From positions 1,550,001 through 1,614,000 of the forward strand of contig NZ_CP077800.1 of the NCBI RefSeq assembly GCF_019112525.1: a stretch of 64,000 nt of DNA, read 5' to 3'. This document shows positions 1 through 7,530 of the stretch, one piece after another. The first letter of the stretch is position 1. Each line of letters starts with the position of its first letter. This DNA comes from Modestobacter sp. L9-4. GTDB taxonomy: Bacteria; Actinomycetota; Actinomycetes; Mycobacteriales; Geodermatophilaceae. A model generated the notes under the pieces. The model was not told the origin of the DNA, ran no database searches, and saw only the letters and a list, made by a program, of their open reading frames with translations. A program made the translations under genes and the position numbers.

Positions 1-46
1 GCCAGGCCCGGGTGATGTCACCGGGCTTGGGGGTGTACGTGCGCAC
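1..46 (-). CDS. rplM: 50S ribosomal protein L13, 5' end only
   Basis: Only the first 15 codons are inside the window; the gene continues past the left edge. The translation MRTYTPKPGDITRAW matches the conserved start of actinobacterial L13 (a TY-x-PK-x-GD-x-x-R-x-W pattern). I chose GTG at 46 because AAGGA lies 11 nt upstream and this start aligns with family N-termini; an in-frame GTG at 55 would add MSL but leaves only 2 nt after AAGGA. L13 is an early-assembling large-subunit protein, normally followed by rpsI. Its position just past the alpha operon and truA is the usual bacterial order, here separated from truA by an inserted molybdenum-cofactor block. Confidence 0.85.
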   Translation of the reverse strand, partial: MRTYTPKPGDITRAW

Positions 47-226
47 GAGGCTCACTGTCCTTCGTCGTCGTCTGGCGGGTGGCTGGTGGGATCGCCTCAC
101 CGAGCACGGGAGACTTGGGCTTGTCCGGTCGAGAAGACCAGGCCCCGGACACGCGCGCACCAACCGGCGTCGCGCACCAGCAGACGACGATACCAGCCGG
201 GGGACCGCACGCTCCCGGCCGTGCTG

Positions 227-264
227 CAGGGGCCCATCGCCGGCGTGCGCACGGTGGGCCCCTG
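227..264 (-). terminator. hairpin 3' of carbonic anhydrase
   Basis: Ten-base arms CAGGGGCCCA (227-236) and TGGGCCCCTG (255-264) are perfect complements and lie 9 nt beyond the stop of the minus-strand carbonic anhydrase gene. There is no U-tract, as is common for actinobacterial terminators. The remaining DNA between here and rplM (47-226) holds no gene I can support and should contain the rplM promoter. Confidence 0.55.
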
Positions 265-272
265 CACCGGGG

Positions 273-764
273 TCAGGCCTGGACGACCTCCCGGACCTGT
301 CCGGTGGCGACGTCGTAGACGGCACCGCGGACCTCGGTCGAGGCCAGGTAGGGCGCCTCGCTCGCGAGGCGCATCGACAGCCGGACGTCCTCGTCGCAGT
401 CGGTGAAGGTCTGGGCCGGCCACGGGAGCCGGTGCCCGGTCGCCGACAGCACGGCGTCGGCGACCATCTGCTCGTCGGCCTTCTGCATGCCGCAGCCGGT
501 GTGGTGCATGAAGAGCACGGCCTCGGTGCCCAGCAGGTGCTGGGAAACGGCGATGGAGCGCAGGGTGTCGTCGGTGACGACGCCGCCGGCGTTGCGCAGC
601 ACGTGGGCGTCACCGGGCTCCAGCCCGAGCACGGCCTCGACGGGGATCCGGGCGTCCATGCAGGCCACCACGACCACCTGCCGGGACGGCGGCGCGGGCA
701 GCAACCCGGGGAACCGCTCCGTCCACGCCTCGGTGGCGGCCAACATCCGGTCGATCTCGCTCAT
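273..764 (-). CDS. beta-class carbonic anhydrase
   Basis: The 163-residue protein should catalyse reversible hydration of CO2 to bicarbonate in the cytoplasm. The zinc-site pattern of beta carbonic anhydrases is complete: CMDAR (Cys35, with the Asp37-Arg39 dyad) and HHTGC (His88, Cys91). The short length resembles the small mycobacterial beta-CA group (Rv1284 type). The ATG at 764 is preceded by GAGGGGGAG; an upstream in-frame start at 797 would add 11 residues with no family similarity. The gene stands alone, convergent to nothing on its left and divergent from moeA. A hairpin follows its stop. Confidence 0.93.
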   Translation of the reverse strand: MSEIDRMLAATEAWTERFPGLLPAPPSRQVVVVACMDARIPVEAVLGLEPGDAHVLRNAGGVVTDDTLRSIAVSQHLLGTEAVLFMHHTGCGMQKADEQMVADAVLSATGHRLPWPAQTFTDCDEDVRLSMRLASEAPYLASTEVRGAVYDVATGQVREVVQA

Positions 765-910
765 CTGACTGCTCCCCCTCGTGACTGGTCGGTGCATCTT
801 CGGCAGGGACCCCCGGGGAGTTGAGCCGCATCCCTCGCGGAGGGCACCCGGGCCGCGCGCGGGCCCACCCGGACGGGCGCCGGGGCGGGCACGTCGGACA
901 GGATGGGACG

Positions 911-2116
911 GTGCGCACGGTCGAGCAACACCAGGCGGTGGTCGCCGGGCTGCTCGCCCCGCTGCCGGTCGAGGAGGTCGCGCTCGCCGCGGCCGCCGGG
1001 CGGGTGCTGGCCCGCGACCTCCCGGCGTTGGTCTCGCTGCCCGGCTTCACGAACTCCGCGATGGACGGCTACGCCGCCCGGCACGCGGAGGTCGGTGCGG
1101 CGAGCGAGGGGGCGCCCGTGCGGCTGCCGGTGGCCGAGGACGTCCCGGCCGGGCGCAGCGACGGCCCGCCCCTGCAGCCGGGCACCGTCCACCGGATCAT
1201 GACCGGCGCCCCGGTCCCGGACGGCGCCGACGTCATCGTGCCGGTGGAGCGCACCGACGCGGCCACCGACGTCGTCACGGTCACCGGCGCCCCGGCGGTG
1301 GGCACCCACCTGCGGCACGCCGGGGAGGACATCCGTGCCGGCGAGCTGGCGATGCCGGCCGGGACGGCGCTGGGGGCCGCGCAGCTGGGCCTGGCGGCCG
1401 CCGTGGGGTACGCGACCGTGCCGGTGCGCCGCCGCCCACGGGTGCTGGTGCTCTCCACCGGCAGCGAGCTGGTCGAGCCCGGCCGCCCGCTGGCCAGGGG
1501 CCAGATCTACGAGTCCAACTCGGTGCTGCTGGCCGCCGCCGTCACCGAGGCCGGTGGTGAGGCCCGCACCCTGCACTTCGTCCCCGACGACGTCGACCAG
1601 TTCCTGGCCACGGTCCGGGCCGAGCTGTCCTGGGCCGACGTCCTGGTCACCAGCGGCGGGGTGAGCGCCGGCGCCTACGAGGTGGTCAAGGACGCGTTCC
1701 GGGAGCTCGGGACCGTCGAGTTCGGCAAGGTCGCCATGCAGCCCGGTGGCCCGCAGGGCGCCGGCACCGTGGACGGCGTCCCGGTGGTCACCCTGCCGGG
1801 CAACCCGGTCAGCTCGTTCGTGTCCTTCGAGGTGTTCGTCCGGCCGGCGCTGCGCCGGGCGCTGGGCCACGCCTCCCCCGACCGGCTGCGCACCACCGCC
1901 CGGCTGACCGCCCCGCTGCGCTCCCCCGCCGGACGCCGCCAGTTCCTCCGCGGCCGCTTCGACGGCACGGTCGTCGACCAGGTCGGCGGCCCCGGTTCGC
2001 ACCTGGTCGCCCACCTCGCCCGCGCGAACTGCCTGGTCGTCGTCCCCGAGGACGTCACCGAACTCCCCGAGGGCGCGCAGGTCGCCGTCGTCCTGATCGA
2101 AGGAGCGCTGCAGTGA
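911..2116 (+). CDS. moeA: molybdopterin molybdenumtransferase MoeA
   Basis: MoeA inserts molybdate into adenylated molybdopterin, the last common step of molybdenum-cofactor synthesis. The 401-residue length is normal for the family. Recognisable segments are GFTNSAMDGYA near residue 45, the GEDIRAGE segment near 140, the STGSEL and TSGGVSAGAYE segments of the MoCF-like domain (about 180-265) and LPGNPVSSFVSFE near 295. GTG at 911 was chosen because AGGA lies 7 nt upstream and the protein then begins with the usual VEQH helix. It is the first gene of moeA-moaC-mog, with its stop overlapping the moaC start (GTGA). Confidence 0.95.
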   Translation: MRTVEQHQAVVAGLLAPLPVEEVALAAAAGRVLARDLPALVSLPGFTNSAMDGYAARHAEVGAASEGAPVRLPVAEDVPAGRSDGPPLQPGTVHRIMTGAPVPDGADVIVPVERTDAATDVVTVTGAPAVGTHLRHAGEDIRAGELAMPAGTALGAAQLGLAAAVGYATVPVRRRPRVLVLSTGSELVEPGRPLARGQIYESNSVLLAAAVTEAGGEARTLHFVPDDVDQFLATVRAELSWADVLVTSGGVSAGAYEVVKDAFRELGTVEFGKVAMQPGGPQGAGTVDGVPVVTLPGNPVSSFVSFEVFVRPALRRALGHASPDRLRTTARLTAPLRSPAGRRQFLRGRFDGTVVDQVGGPGSHLVAHLARANCLVVVPEDVTELPEGAQVAVVLIEGALQ

Positions 2117-2586
2117 CAGAAGCCCGGCTCACCCACCTCGACGCCTCCGGCGCCGCCCGGATGGTCGACGTGACCGCCAAGGCCGTCACCCCCCGGGTCG
2201 CCACAGCCGCCGGCCGGGTGCTGGTCACCCCCGAGGTGGTCGCGCTGCTGCGCGGTGAGGGCGTGCCCAAGGGCGACGCGATCGCCGTGGCCCGGATCGC
2301 CGGCATCGCCGGTGCCAAGCGGACGCCGGACCTGATCCCGCTGTGCCACCCGATCGCGCTGCACGGGGTGACCGTCGACCTGGAGGTCACCGACGAGGCC
2401 GTGGAGATCACCGCGACCGCCCGCACCGCCGACCGGACCGGGGTGGAGATGGAGGCGCTCACCTCCGTGGCCGTCGCCGGGCTCACCGTGATCGACATGG
2501 TCAAGGCCGTCGACCCGCGGGCAACGATCACCGACGTCCGGCTGCTGGCGAAGTCCGGCGGCAAGAAGGGCGACTGGACCCGGTGA
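2113..2586 (+). CDS. moaC: cyclic pyranopterin monophosphate synthase MoaC
   Basis: MoaC converts the MoaA product to cyclic pyranopterin monophosphate, the first committed molybdopterin intermediate. The 157-residue protein has the family signature: MVDVTAK near the N-terminus, LIPLCHP (Cys78-His79) and the GVEMEALTSVAVAGLTVIDM segment that carries the catalytic acidic and lysine residues. The GTG start overlaps the moeA stop by 4 nt (GTGA) and has AGGAG 7 nt upstream, so translation is probably coupled. No moaA is in the window, so the pathway must be completed elsewhere. Confidence 0.97.
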   Translation: MTEARLTHLDASGAARMVDVTAKAVTPRVATAAGRVLVTPEVVALLRGEGVPKGDAIAVARIAGIAGAKRTPDLIPLCHPIALHGVTVDLEVTDEAVEITATARTADRTGVEMEALTSVAVAGLTVIDMVKAVDPRATITDVRLLAKSGGKKGDWTR

Positions 2587-3083
2587 GCGCGCAGCTGCCC
2601 GCCGGTGCCCGCGCCGTCGTCGTCACCGCGTCCAACCGCGCCTCGGCCGGGGTCTACGAGGACCGCAGCGGCCAGGTGCTGGCCGAGGGCCTGCGGGAGC
2701 TCGGCTTCGACGTGGAGGGCCCGCACGTGCGCCCCGACGACGTCGCCGCCCTGACCGAGGTGCTGCGGGCCGCGGTCGCCGGCGGCGCCGACGTCGTCCT
2801 GACCACCGGCGGCACCGGGCTGTCCCCCACCGACGTCACACCGGAGGCGACCCGCGCCGTGCTCGAGCGCGACGCCCCTGGGCTCGCCGAGGCGGTGCGC
2901 CGGTACGGCGAGCCGACCGTGCCCACGGCGGTGCTCTCCCGCGGGGTGGCCGGCACGGCGGGGCGCACGCTGATCGTCAACCTGCCCGGCTCGACCGGCG
3001 GTGTGCGCGACGGGCTGGCCGTGCTCGGCCCGCTGCTGCCGCACGTCGTGAGCCAGCTCCGCGGCGGCGACCACCAGGGCTGA
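2583..3083 (+). CDS. mog: molybdopterin adenylyltransferase, MogA/MoaB family
   Basis: This family adenylates molybdopterin before MoeA adds molybdenum. The 166-residue protein has the MoCF fold: an initial VVVTASNRASAG strand-loop, VLTTGGTGLSPTDVTPEAT (the GGTG substrate loop) and LPGSTGGVRDGL near the C-terminus. The GTG start overlaps the moaC stop (GTGA). A longer in-frame reading starting inside moaC was rejected because it would run against the moaC code. As last gene of the trio it completes an adjacent MoaC-Mog-MoeA set. Confidence 0.93.
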   Translation: MSAQLPAGARAVVVTASNRASAGVYEDRSGQVLAEGLRELGFDVEGPHVRPDDVAALTEVLRAAVAGGADVVLTTGGTGLSPTDVTPEATRAVLERDAPGLAEAVRRYGEPTVPTAVLSRGVAGTAGRTLIVNLPGSTGGVRDGLAVLGPLLPHVVSQLRGGDHQG

Positions 3084-3151
3084 GCCGTCGACGCCCGTCC
3101 GGCAGGCGCCGGACCCGGTTCCGGCGCGTGCCCGCAGGGCATGCTGAGGCG

Positions 3152-3547
3152 ATGAGCGTGCTGGCCGCCGGGCGGACCGTCGAGGGCGACCGCTGGGAGC
3201 TGTCCGTGGCGCCGTCGTCCCTCGGCCTCACGGCGTCCGTGGCGGTCACCTCGGTCGCGGGCCACCGGTACTGGGGCACGGGCTGCGGGCTGACCGGCCC
3301 CCTGGCGACCGGCCCCTCGGTGACGACCGCCGGGAGCGATGACAGCGGCCCCGCCACCCTGCTGCTGCAGGTGCCCGCGGACGTCCGGGCGGTGGTCGTC
3401 CGGCTGTCCGACGGCACCCGTGAGGACCTCGTCCTGCACCCGCTCCCGGGCCGACCCGACCGCCTCGCGGTGCTCGTCTTCCCCCGGCACCTCGACGTCC
3501 ACCGGATCGACCGGTACGACGCCACCGGGGCCCTGCTGCCCGACTGA
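3152..3547 (+). CDS. hypothetical protein, 131 aa
   Basis: I do not recognise this protein. It has no signal peptide or membrane segment and reads as a small beta-rich soluble protein: WELSVAPSSLGL, repeated Val/Leu strands, a central acidic-Ser stretch and a C-terminal FPRHLDVHRIDRYDATG. The ATG at 3152 (after GAGGCG) is preferred over an upstream GTG at 3128. It follows mog by 68 nt and could be transcribed with it. Its stop lies 1 bp from the stop of the convergent fdhD, leaving no room for a terminator. Confidence 0.7.
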   Translation: MSVLAAGRTVEGDRWELSVAPSSLGLTASVAVTSVAGHRYWGTGCGLTGPLATGPSVTTAGSDDSGPATLLLQVPADVRAVVVRLSDGTREDLVLHPLPGRPDRLAVLVFPRHLDVHRIDRYDATGALLPD

Positions 3548-3548
3548 C

Positions 3549-4397
3549 CTACTCGGGCAGGACCAGCCGCTCGGGGTGGGTGTAGACGTTGCAGCCGTCG
3601 CCGCGCAGGAACCCGACCAGGGTGATGCCGACCTCCTGCGCCAGCTCCACCGCCAGCGAGCTGGGCGCGGACACCGCGGCGAGCACCGGGACGGCAGCCA
3701 TGGCGGCCTTCTGGGTCAGCTCGAACGACGACCGCCCGCTGACCATCAGCACGTGCCCGGCCAGCGGCACCCGGCCCTCGCGGACCGCGTCGCCGACGAC
3801 CTTGTCCACGGCGTTGTGCCGGCCGACGTCCTCGCGCAGTGCCACCAGGTCACCCCCGGCGGTGAACAGCCCGGCGGCGTGCAGCCCGCCGGTCTTGTCG
3901 AACACCTGCTGCTCGGCGCGCAGCCGGTCCGGGAGCGCCAGCAGCGTCTCCAGGGTCAGCCGGGTGTCGTCGGCGGCGACGTCGTAGGCGGTCTTGGTGC
4001 GGATCGCGTCGATGCTGGCCTTGCCGCAGACCCCGCACGAGCTGGTCGTGTAGAAGTTCCGGTCCAGCGCGGTGTCCGGGGCCTCGACGCCGGGCGCCAG
4101 GTCGACGTCCACGACGTTGTAGGTGTTGCGGCCCTCGTCGTCGGTGGAGTTGCAGTAGCGCAGCCCGGCGATGTCGGCGGCGGAGGAGATGACGCCCTCG
4201 GTGGTGAGGAAGCCGTGCACCAGGTCGAAGTCGTCACCCGGCGTCCGCATGGTCACCGCGAGGGGGGTGCCGTCGAGGCGGATCTCCAGCGGCTCCTCGG
4301 AGGCGACCGTGTCCGGCCTACGGGAGTGCACGTCGCCTCGGATGCGCAGCACCGGGGTGCGGCTGGTCACTCGTCCCACGGGGTCGACGGTACTCAC
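3549..4397 (-). CDS. fdhD: formate dehydrogenase accessory sulfurtransferase FdhD
   Basis: FdhD carries sulfur from a cysteine desulfurase to the molybdenum cofactor of formate dehydrogenase. The 282-residue protein keeps the sulfur-carrying motif CGVCG (Cys121, Cys124), plus EEPLEIRLDG near the N-terminus, KTGGLHAAGLF, REDVGRHNAVDKV and the C-terminal LVGFLRGDGCNVYTHPER. GTG at 4397 has AGGG 8 nt upstream; GTG at 4400 and 4379 are in frame and possible. It is divergent from mobA, with 24 nt between starts. It implies a Mo-containing formate dehydrogenase outside the window. Confidence 0.95.
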   Translation of the reverse strand: MSTVDPVGRVTSRTPVLRIRGDVHSRRPDTVASEEPLEIRLDGTPLAVTMRTPGDDFDLVHGFLTTEGVISSAADIAGLRYCNSTDDEGRNTYNVVDVDLAPGVEAPDTALDRNFYTTSSCGVCGKASIDAIRTKTAYDVAADDTRLTLETLLALPDRLRAEQQVFDKTGGLHAAGLFTAGGDLVALREDVGRHNAVDKVVGDAVREGRVPLAGHVLMVSGRSSFELTQKAAMAAVPVLAAVSAPSSLAVELAQEVGITLVGFLRGDGCNVYTHPERLVLPE

Positions 4398-4408
4398 CAC
4401 CCGCGCCC

Positions 4409-4414
4409 TACCGT
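4409..4414 (+). promoter_or_regulatory. -10 box of a probably leaderless mobA transcript
   Basis: TACCGT fits the actinobacterial TAnnnT -10 pattern and lies exactly 7 nt before the mobA ATG, which would start transcription at or next to the start codon. There is no Shine-Dalgarno sequence in the 7 nt. Known leaderless actinobacterial genes have this spacing; the call itself is inference. Confidence 0.5.
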
Positions 4415-4421
4415 TCCCCGC

Positions 4422-5033
4422 ATGAGCCCGCTCCCGCCGTTCGCCGCCGTCGTCCTCGCCGGCGGCCGGTCGGCCCGCCTGGGCGGGCAGCCGAAGCCCC
4501 AGCTGGACGTCGGTGGCCGCACGATGCTGGCTGCGGTCCTGGCCGCCGTGGACGGCGCCGGGCAGCGCATCGTGGTGGGTCCTCCGCAGCCGGTGCCCGA
4601 GGGCGTCGTGCTGGTGCGGGAGTCCCCGCCCGGCGGCGGCCCGGTGCCGGCCCTGGCCGCCGGGCTGGCCGCCGTGGACCCCGGCACCGAGGTGGTGGCC
4701 GTGCTCGCCGCCGACCTGCCGTTCGTGACCCGCGACCTGGTCGACGAGCTGCGGGAGCGGCTGACCGCCGACGGCGTGATGGTGGTCGACGGCACGGGAC
4801 GCGACCAGCTGCTGCTGGGCGTGTGGCGTGCCGGGTCGCTGCGGGCGGCGGCGGCCGGTGCGCGGGCGCACGCCCCGCTGCGGGGTGTGCTGGGACAGCT
4901 CGCCGTCACCCGGCACCGGCCCCGGGTGCCCGCCGGCGAGCCGGCGCCGTGGACCGACTGCGACACCCCTGCCGAGCTCGACCGGGCCCGGGCCGCCGCT
5001 GCCGCGCGACTGCCGGGCCCCACCGCCGGGTAG
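4422..5033 (+). CDS. mobA: molybdenum cofactor guanylyltransferase, MobA-like
   Basis: MobA-type enzymes attach GMP (or CMP for MocA relatives) to the molybdenum cofactor, giving the dinucleotide form used by formate dehydrogenase and similar enzymes. The 203-residue protein begins with the nucleotidyltransferase loop VVLAGGRSARLGGQPKPQL and has LAADLPF, where the Asp binds metal. The first loop is longer than the usual GRSxRMGxDK form, so CMP-specific or related activity cannot be excluded. Context with fdhD and moeA-moaC-mog supports the Mo-cofactor role. It is probably leaderless. Confidence 0.87.
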   Translation: MSPLPPFAAVVLAGGRSARLGGQPKPQLDVGGRTMLAAVLAAVDGAGQRIVVGPPQPVPEGVVLVRESPPGGGPVPALAAGLAAVDPGTEVVAVLAADLPFVTRDLVDELRERLTADGVMVVDGTGRDQLLLGVWRAGSLRAAAAGARAHAPLRGVLGQLAVTRHRPRVPAGEPAPWTDCDTPAELDRARAAAAARLPGPTAG

Positions 5034-5043
5034 GGCGGTGCGC

Positions 5044-5709
5044 ATGCGCGTCGTCATCGCAGGAGCCCACGGACAGATCGCCCGCCGCCTCGGCCGGCTG
5101 CTCAGCGGACGGGGGGACACCGCCGTCGGCATCGTGCGCAACCCCGACCACCGGGCGGACCTGGAGTCCGACGGCGTCGAGCCCGTCGTGCTGGACCTGG
5201 AGCAGGCCACCGTCGCCGACGTCGCGGCGGTCGTGACCGGCGCCGACGCCGTCGTCTTCGCCGCGGGCGGCGGCCCGGCCAGCGGCATCGCCCGCAAGGA
5301 CACCGTGGACCGCGGCGCCGCCGTCCTGCTGGCCGAGGCCGCCGAGGCCGCCGGCGTCCGGCCCTACCTGCTGGTGTCCTCGATCGGGGTCGAGCAGGTC
5401 GCCGACGGCGCCGTCCCCGACGGCATGGACGAGGTGTTCGTCGCCTACCTGCGCGCCAAGCTCGCCGCCGAGACCGACGTGCTGTCGCGCTCCGGCCTGT
5501 CGCCGATGGTCCTGCGGCCGGGCAGCCTCACCGACGAGCCGGGCACCGGCCGCGTCCGACTCGAGCACGTCTACGAGCACGGCCAGGTCACTCGGGACGA
5601 CGTCGCAGCGGTCCTGCTCGAGCTGCTGGACAACCCGAAGGACGGGCTGGTCGTCGAGCTCCTGGCCGGGGACACCCCGGTGGCCGAGGCCGTCGCCGCG
5701 CTCCCCTGA
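5044..5709 (+). CDS. NAD(P)-binding Rossmann protein, atypical SDR family
   Basis: The 221-residue protein has the N-terminal dinucleotide loop GAHGQIARRLG, then the VVLDLEQATVADVAAVV and ADAVVFAAGGG strands typical of NAD(P)H-binding atypical short-chain dehydrogenases. The active-site region lacks a clear YxxxK: a Tyr and Lys appear in VAYLRAKLAAE but with different surroundings. Such proteins are annotated as sugar epimerase-like or NmrA-like; the substrate is unknown. ATG at 5044 has AGGG 8 nt upstream. It lies 10 nt after mobA, probably in the same transcript, and is convergent to truA with 15 nt between stops. Confidence 0.85.
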   Translation: MRVVIAGAHGQIARRLGRLLSGRGDTAVGIVRNPDHRADLESDGVEPVVLDLEQATVADVAAVVTGADAVVFAAGGGPASGIARKDTVDRGAAVLLAEAAEAAGVRPYLLVSSIGVEQVADGAVPDGMDEVFVAYLRAKLAAETDVLSRSGLSPMVLRPGSLTDEPGTGRVRLEHVYEHGQVTRDDVAAVLLELLDNPKDGLVVELLAGDTPVAEAVAALP

Positions 5710-5724
5710 CGCCGGCTGCGGGCC

Positions 5725-6591
5725 TCAGCCCGGGGACGGGGGGTCTGCGGACCGCTTGGCCCGGGTGACGAGCGTGCGGGCCGCCAGCTGTGACTCCTCG
5801 GGGTAGTCGACCCGGACCAGGGTCAGCCCGCCCGCGGGGGCCACCGGCACGTCGTTCGCCCGGCTGGTCAGCGACAGCAGGGACGCCGGCCAGCCCGGCT
5901 CCCGGCGCCCCTCCCCCACCGCGATCAGCGCGCCGACCAGGCTGCGCACCATCGAGTGGCAGAAGGCGTCGGCCGACGCCGCGATCTCGATGACCGCCCC
6001 GTGCCGTTGCACGTCGAGGTCCAGGAGCGTGCGGATCGTCGTGGCGCCCTCACGACGACGGCAGTAGGCGGCGAAGTCGTGCTGGCCGAGCAGGAGCGCG
6101 GCGGCGACCCGCATGCGCCCCGCGTCCAGCCGGCGCCCCCAGGCCGCCGTGTCCGCACGGCGCAGCGGCGGCGGACCGGACTCGGCGTCGGTGAGCCGGT
6201 AGACGTAGTGCCGGGCGAGGGCGGCGAAGCGGGCGTCGAAGTCGGGGCTGACCACCCGCGCACCGGTGACCGCGACGTCGGGGGGCAGGACGCCCCGCAG
6301 CCGTCGGATCAGCTTGCCGGCGTGCTGCTCGAGGAGGGCCGCCGGGAGGTCGGTGTGCGCGACCTGCCCGGTGGCGTGCACGCCTGCGTCGGTGCGGCCG
6401 GCCACGGTCAGGTCGACGTCCCGGCGGAGCACCGTCGCCAGCCCCTGCTCCAGCTCGGACTGCACGGTGCGCTGCCCGGGCTGGCGCGCCCAGCCGTGCA
6501 GCGCGGTGCCGTCGTAGGAGACGTCGAGCCGGACGCGGACGAGCCCGCCACCGGTGTCGGTGGCGGGCTCGTCGGCGAACAGGTGCTCCAC
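5725..6591 (-). CDS. truA: tRNA pseudouridine synthase A
   Basis: TruA converts uridines 38-40 of tRNA anticodon arms to pseudouridine. The catalytic loop AGRTDAGVHA carries the nucleophilic Asp (residue 68 in this model). Further family segments are RLDVSYDGTALHGWARQP near the N-terminus, RHYVYRL, and FCHSMVRSLVGALIAVGEG near the C-terminus. The start is uncertain: GTG at 6591 gives 288 residues and sits 29 nt after the rplQ stop, but has no clear ribosome site; an ATG at 6681 would overlap rplQ. Position after rplQ is the usual alpha-operon tail. Confidence 0.93.
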   Translation of the reverse strand: MEHLFADEPATDTGGGLVRVRLDVSYDGTALHGWARQPGQRTVQSELEQGLATVLRRDVDLTVAGRTDAGVHATGQVAHTDLPAALLEQHAGKLIRRLRGVLPPDVAVTGARVVSPDFDARFAALARHYVYRLTDAESGPPPLRRADTAAWGRRLDAGRMRVAAALLLGQHDFAAYCRRREGATTIRTLLDLDVQRHGAVIEIAASADAFCHSMVRSLVGALIAVGEGRREPGWPASLLSLTSRANDVPVAPAGGLTLVRVDYPEESQLAARTLVTRAKRSADPPSPG

Positions 6592-6619
6592 GGAGCTGAC
6601 CGTCAGGAGACGGTCGAGG

Positions 6620-7402
6620 TCACTTGGGGTCGACCTCGGGGTCGCCACCGGGGGCCTGGCGGCCCGCGGTCGCGGCGTCACCGAGCTCGGCGGCCTCGAC
6701 CTCGGCGGCGGCCGCGTTGGCGACCTCCGGCGACAGGTTCTCGTCGTCGACGACGGCAGCGTTCTCGGCGGTGGGCTGCGGGGTCACGTCGCCGTCGTCC
6801 TGCCGCTCGCCGTCGGGGTTGTAGACGTCGGTCACGATCGCCTCGGCGTCCTCGAGACCGGCGGCACCGGCGACGACGGCCGGGCTGGTGTCCCCACCCG
6901 GGCCGGTGGTGACGTCGGTGTCGACGAGACCGGACTCGGTGGCACCGGCGGTGACCTCACCGGCGGCGGCGGACGCGCCGGCCCCGGAGGCGAAGCGGGA
7001 GCCGCGGGCCTGCTCGGCCTCGCCGACGGCCTGCTGCGCCACGGTCTGGCCCTCGACCAGCTCGATGACCGCCATGGGGGCGTTGTCGCCCTTGCGGGGA
7101 CCGACCTTGGTGATGCGGGTGTAGCCGCCCGGACGGTCGGCGTAGCGCGGGCCGATCTCGGCGAACAGGTGGTGGACGACCGACTTGTCACGGACCGTCG
7201 TCATCACCTGACGACGCGCGTGCAGGTCGCCGCGCTTGGCGAAGGTGATGAGCTTCTCGGCCAGCGGGCGGAGCCGCTTGGCCTTGGTCTCGGTGGTGGT
7301 GATCCGACCGTGCTCGAACAGCGAGGTGGCCAGGTTGGCCAGCATCAGCCGCTCGTGCGCGGGGGACCCGCCGAGACGAGGGCCCTTTGTGGGGGTGGGC
7401 AT
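6620..7402 (-). CDS. rplQ: 50S ribosomal protein L17 with very long C-terminal tail
   Basis: Residues 1-117 are a normal L17 ([20 protein letters not shown], then [20 protein letters not shown] and the [20 protein letters not shown] segment), placed at the exit-tunnel side of the 50S subunit. The remaining ~140 residues are low-complexity, rich in Ala, Glu, Asp, Gly and Thr, and more than double the usual length of about 120. Actinobacterial L17 proteins often carry an Ala-rich tail, but this one is at the long end. It follows rpoA with two hairpins in the 128-nt gap. Confidence 0.96.
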   Translation of the reverse strand: MPTPTKGPRLGGSPAHERLMLANLATSLFEHGRITTTETKAKRLRPLAEKLITFAKRGDLHARRQVMTTVRDKSVVHHLFAEIGPRYADRPGGYTRITKVGPRKGDNAPMAVIELVEGQTVAQQAVGEAEQARGSRFASGAGASAAAGEVTAGATESGLVDTDVTTGPGGDTSPAVVAGAAGLEDAEAIVTDVYNPDGERQDDGDVTPQPTAENAAVVDDENLSPEVANAAAAEVEAAELGDAATAGRQAPGGDPEVDPK

Positions 7403-7466
7403 GTCGGTCCTTCCTCAGGCCGCCGGGGTGTCCCTGCAGGCCGCGCGTTCACTGATGGGTGGTGCT

Positions 7467-7491
7467 CCGGTCCCGGCGGTGCCGGGACCGG
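7467..7491 (-). terminator. first of two tandem hairpins between rpoA and rplQ
   Basis: Perfect 10-bp stem CCGGTCCCGG (7467-7476) with CCGGGACCGG (7482-7491) around a 5-nt loop. It lies in the rpoA-rplQ gap, on the rplQ side of a second, longer hairpin. There is no U-tract, so it could act as an attenuator or an RNA-processing/stability element. Confidence 0.5.
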
Positions 7492-7493
7492 CG

Positions 7494-7525
7494 GGACCTC
7501 GCCGCCCCGGGGGGCGGCGAGGTCC
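7494..7525 (-). terminator. hairpin 3' of rpoA
   Basis: Perfect 13-bp stem GGACCTCGCCGCC (7494-7506) with GGCGGCGAGGTCC (7513-7525) around a 6-nt loop, 5 nt beyond the rpoA stop. The gene-proximal arm reads GGACCTCG on the transcript, the same start as the hairpins behind rplA and rplK. Only 2 nt separate it from the next hairpin. Confidence 0.6.
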
Positions 7526-7530
7526 GTCTC

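Noticed and set aside
1-824. A 270-codon plus-strand frame opposite the carbonic anhydrase gene
   Set aside because: It is the shadow of a gene with a complete zinc site and contains no recognisable domain.
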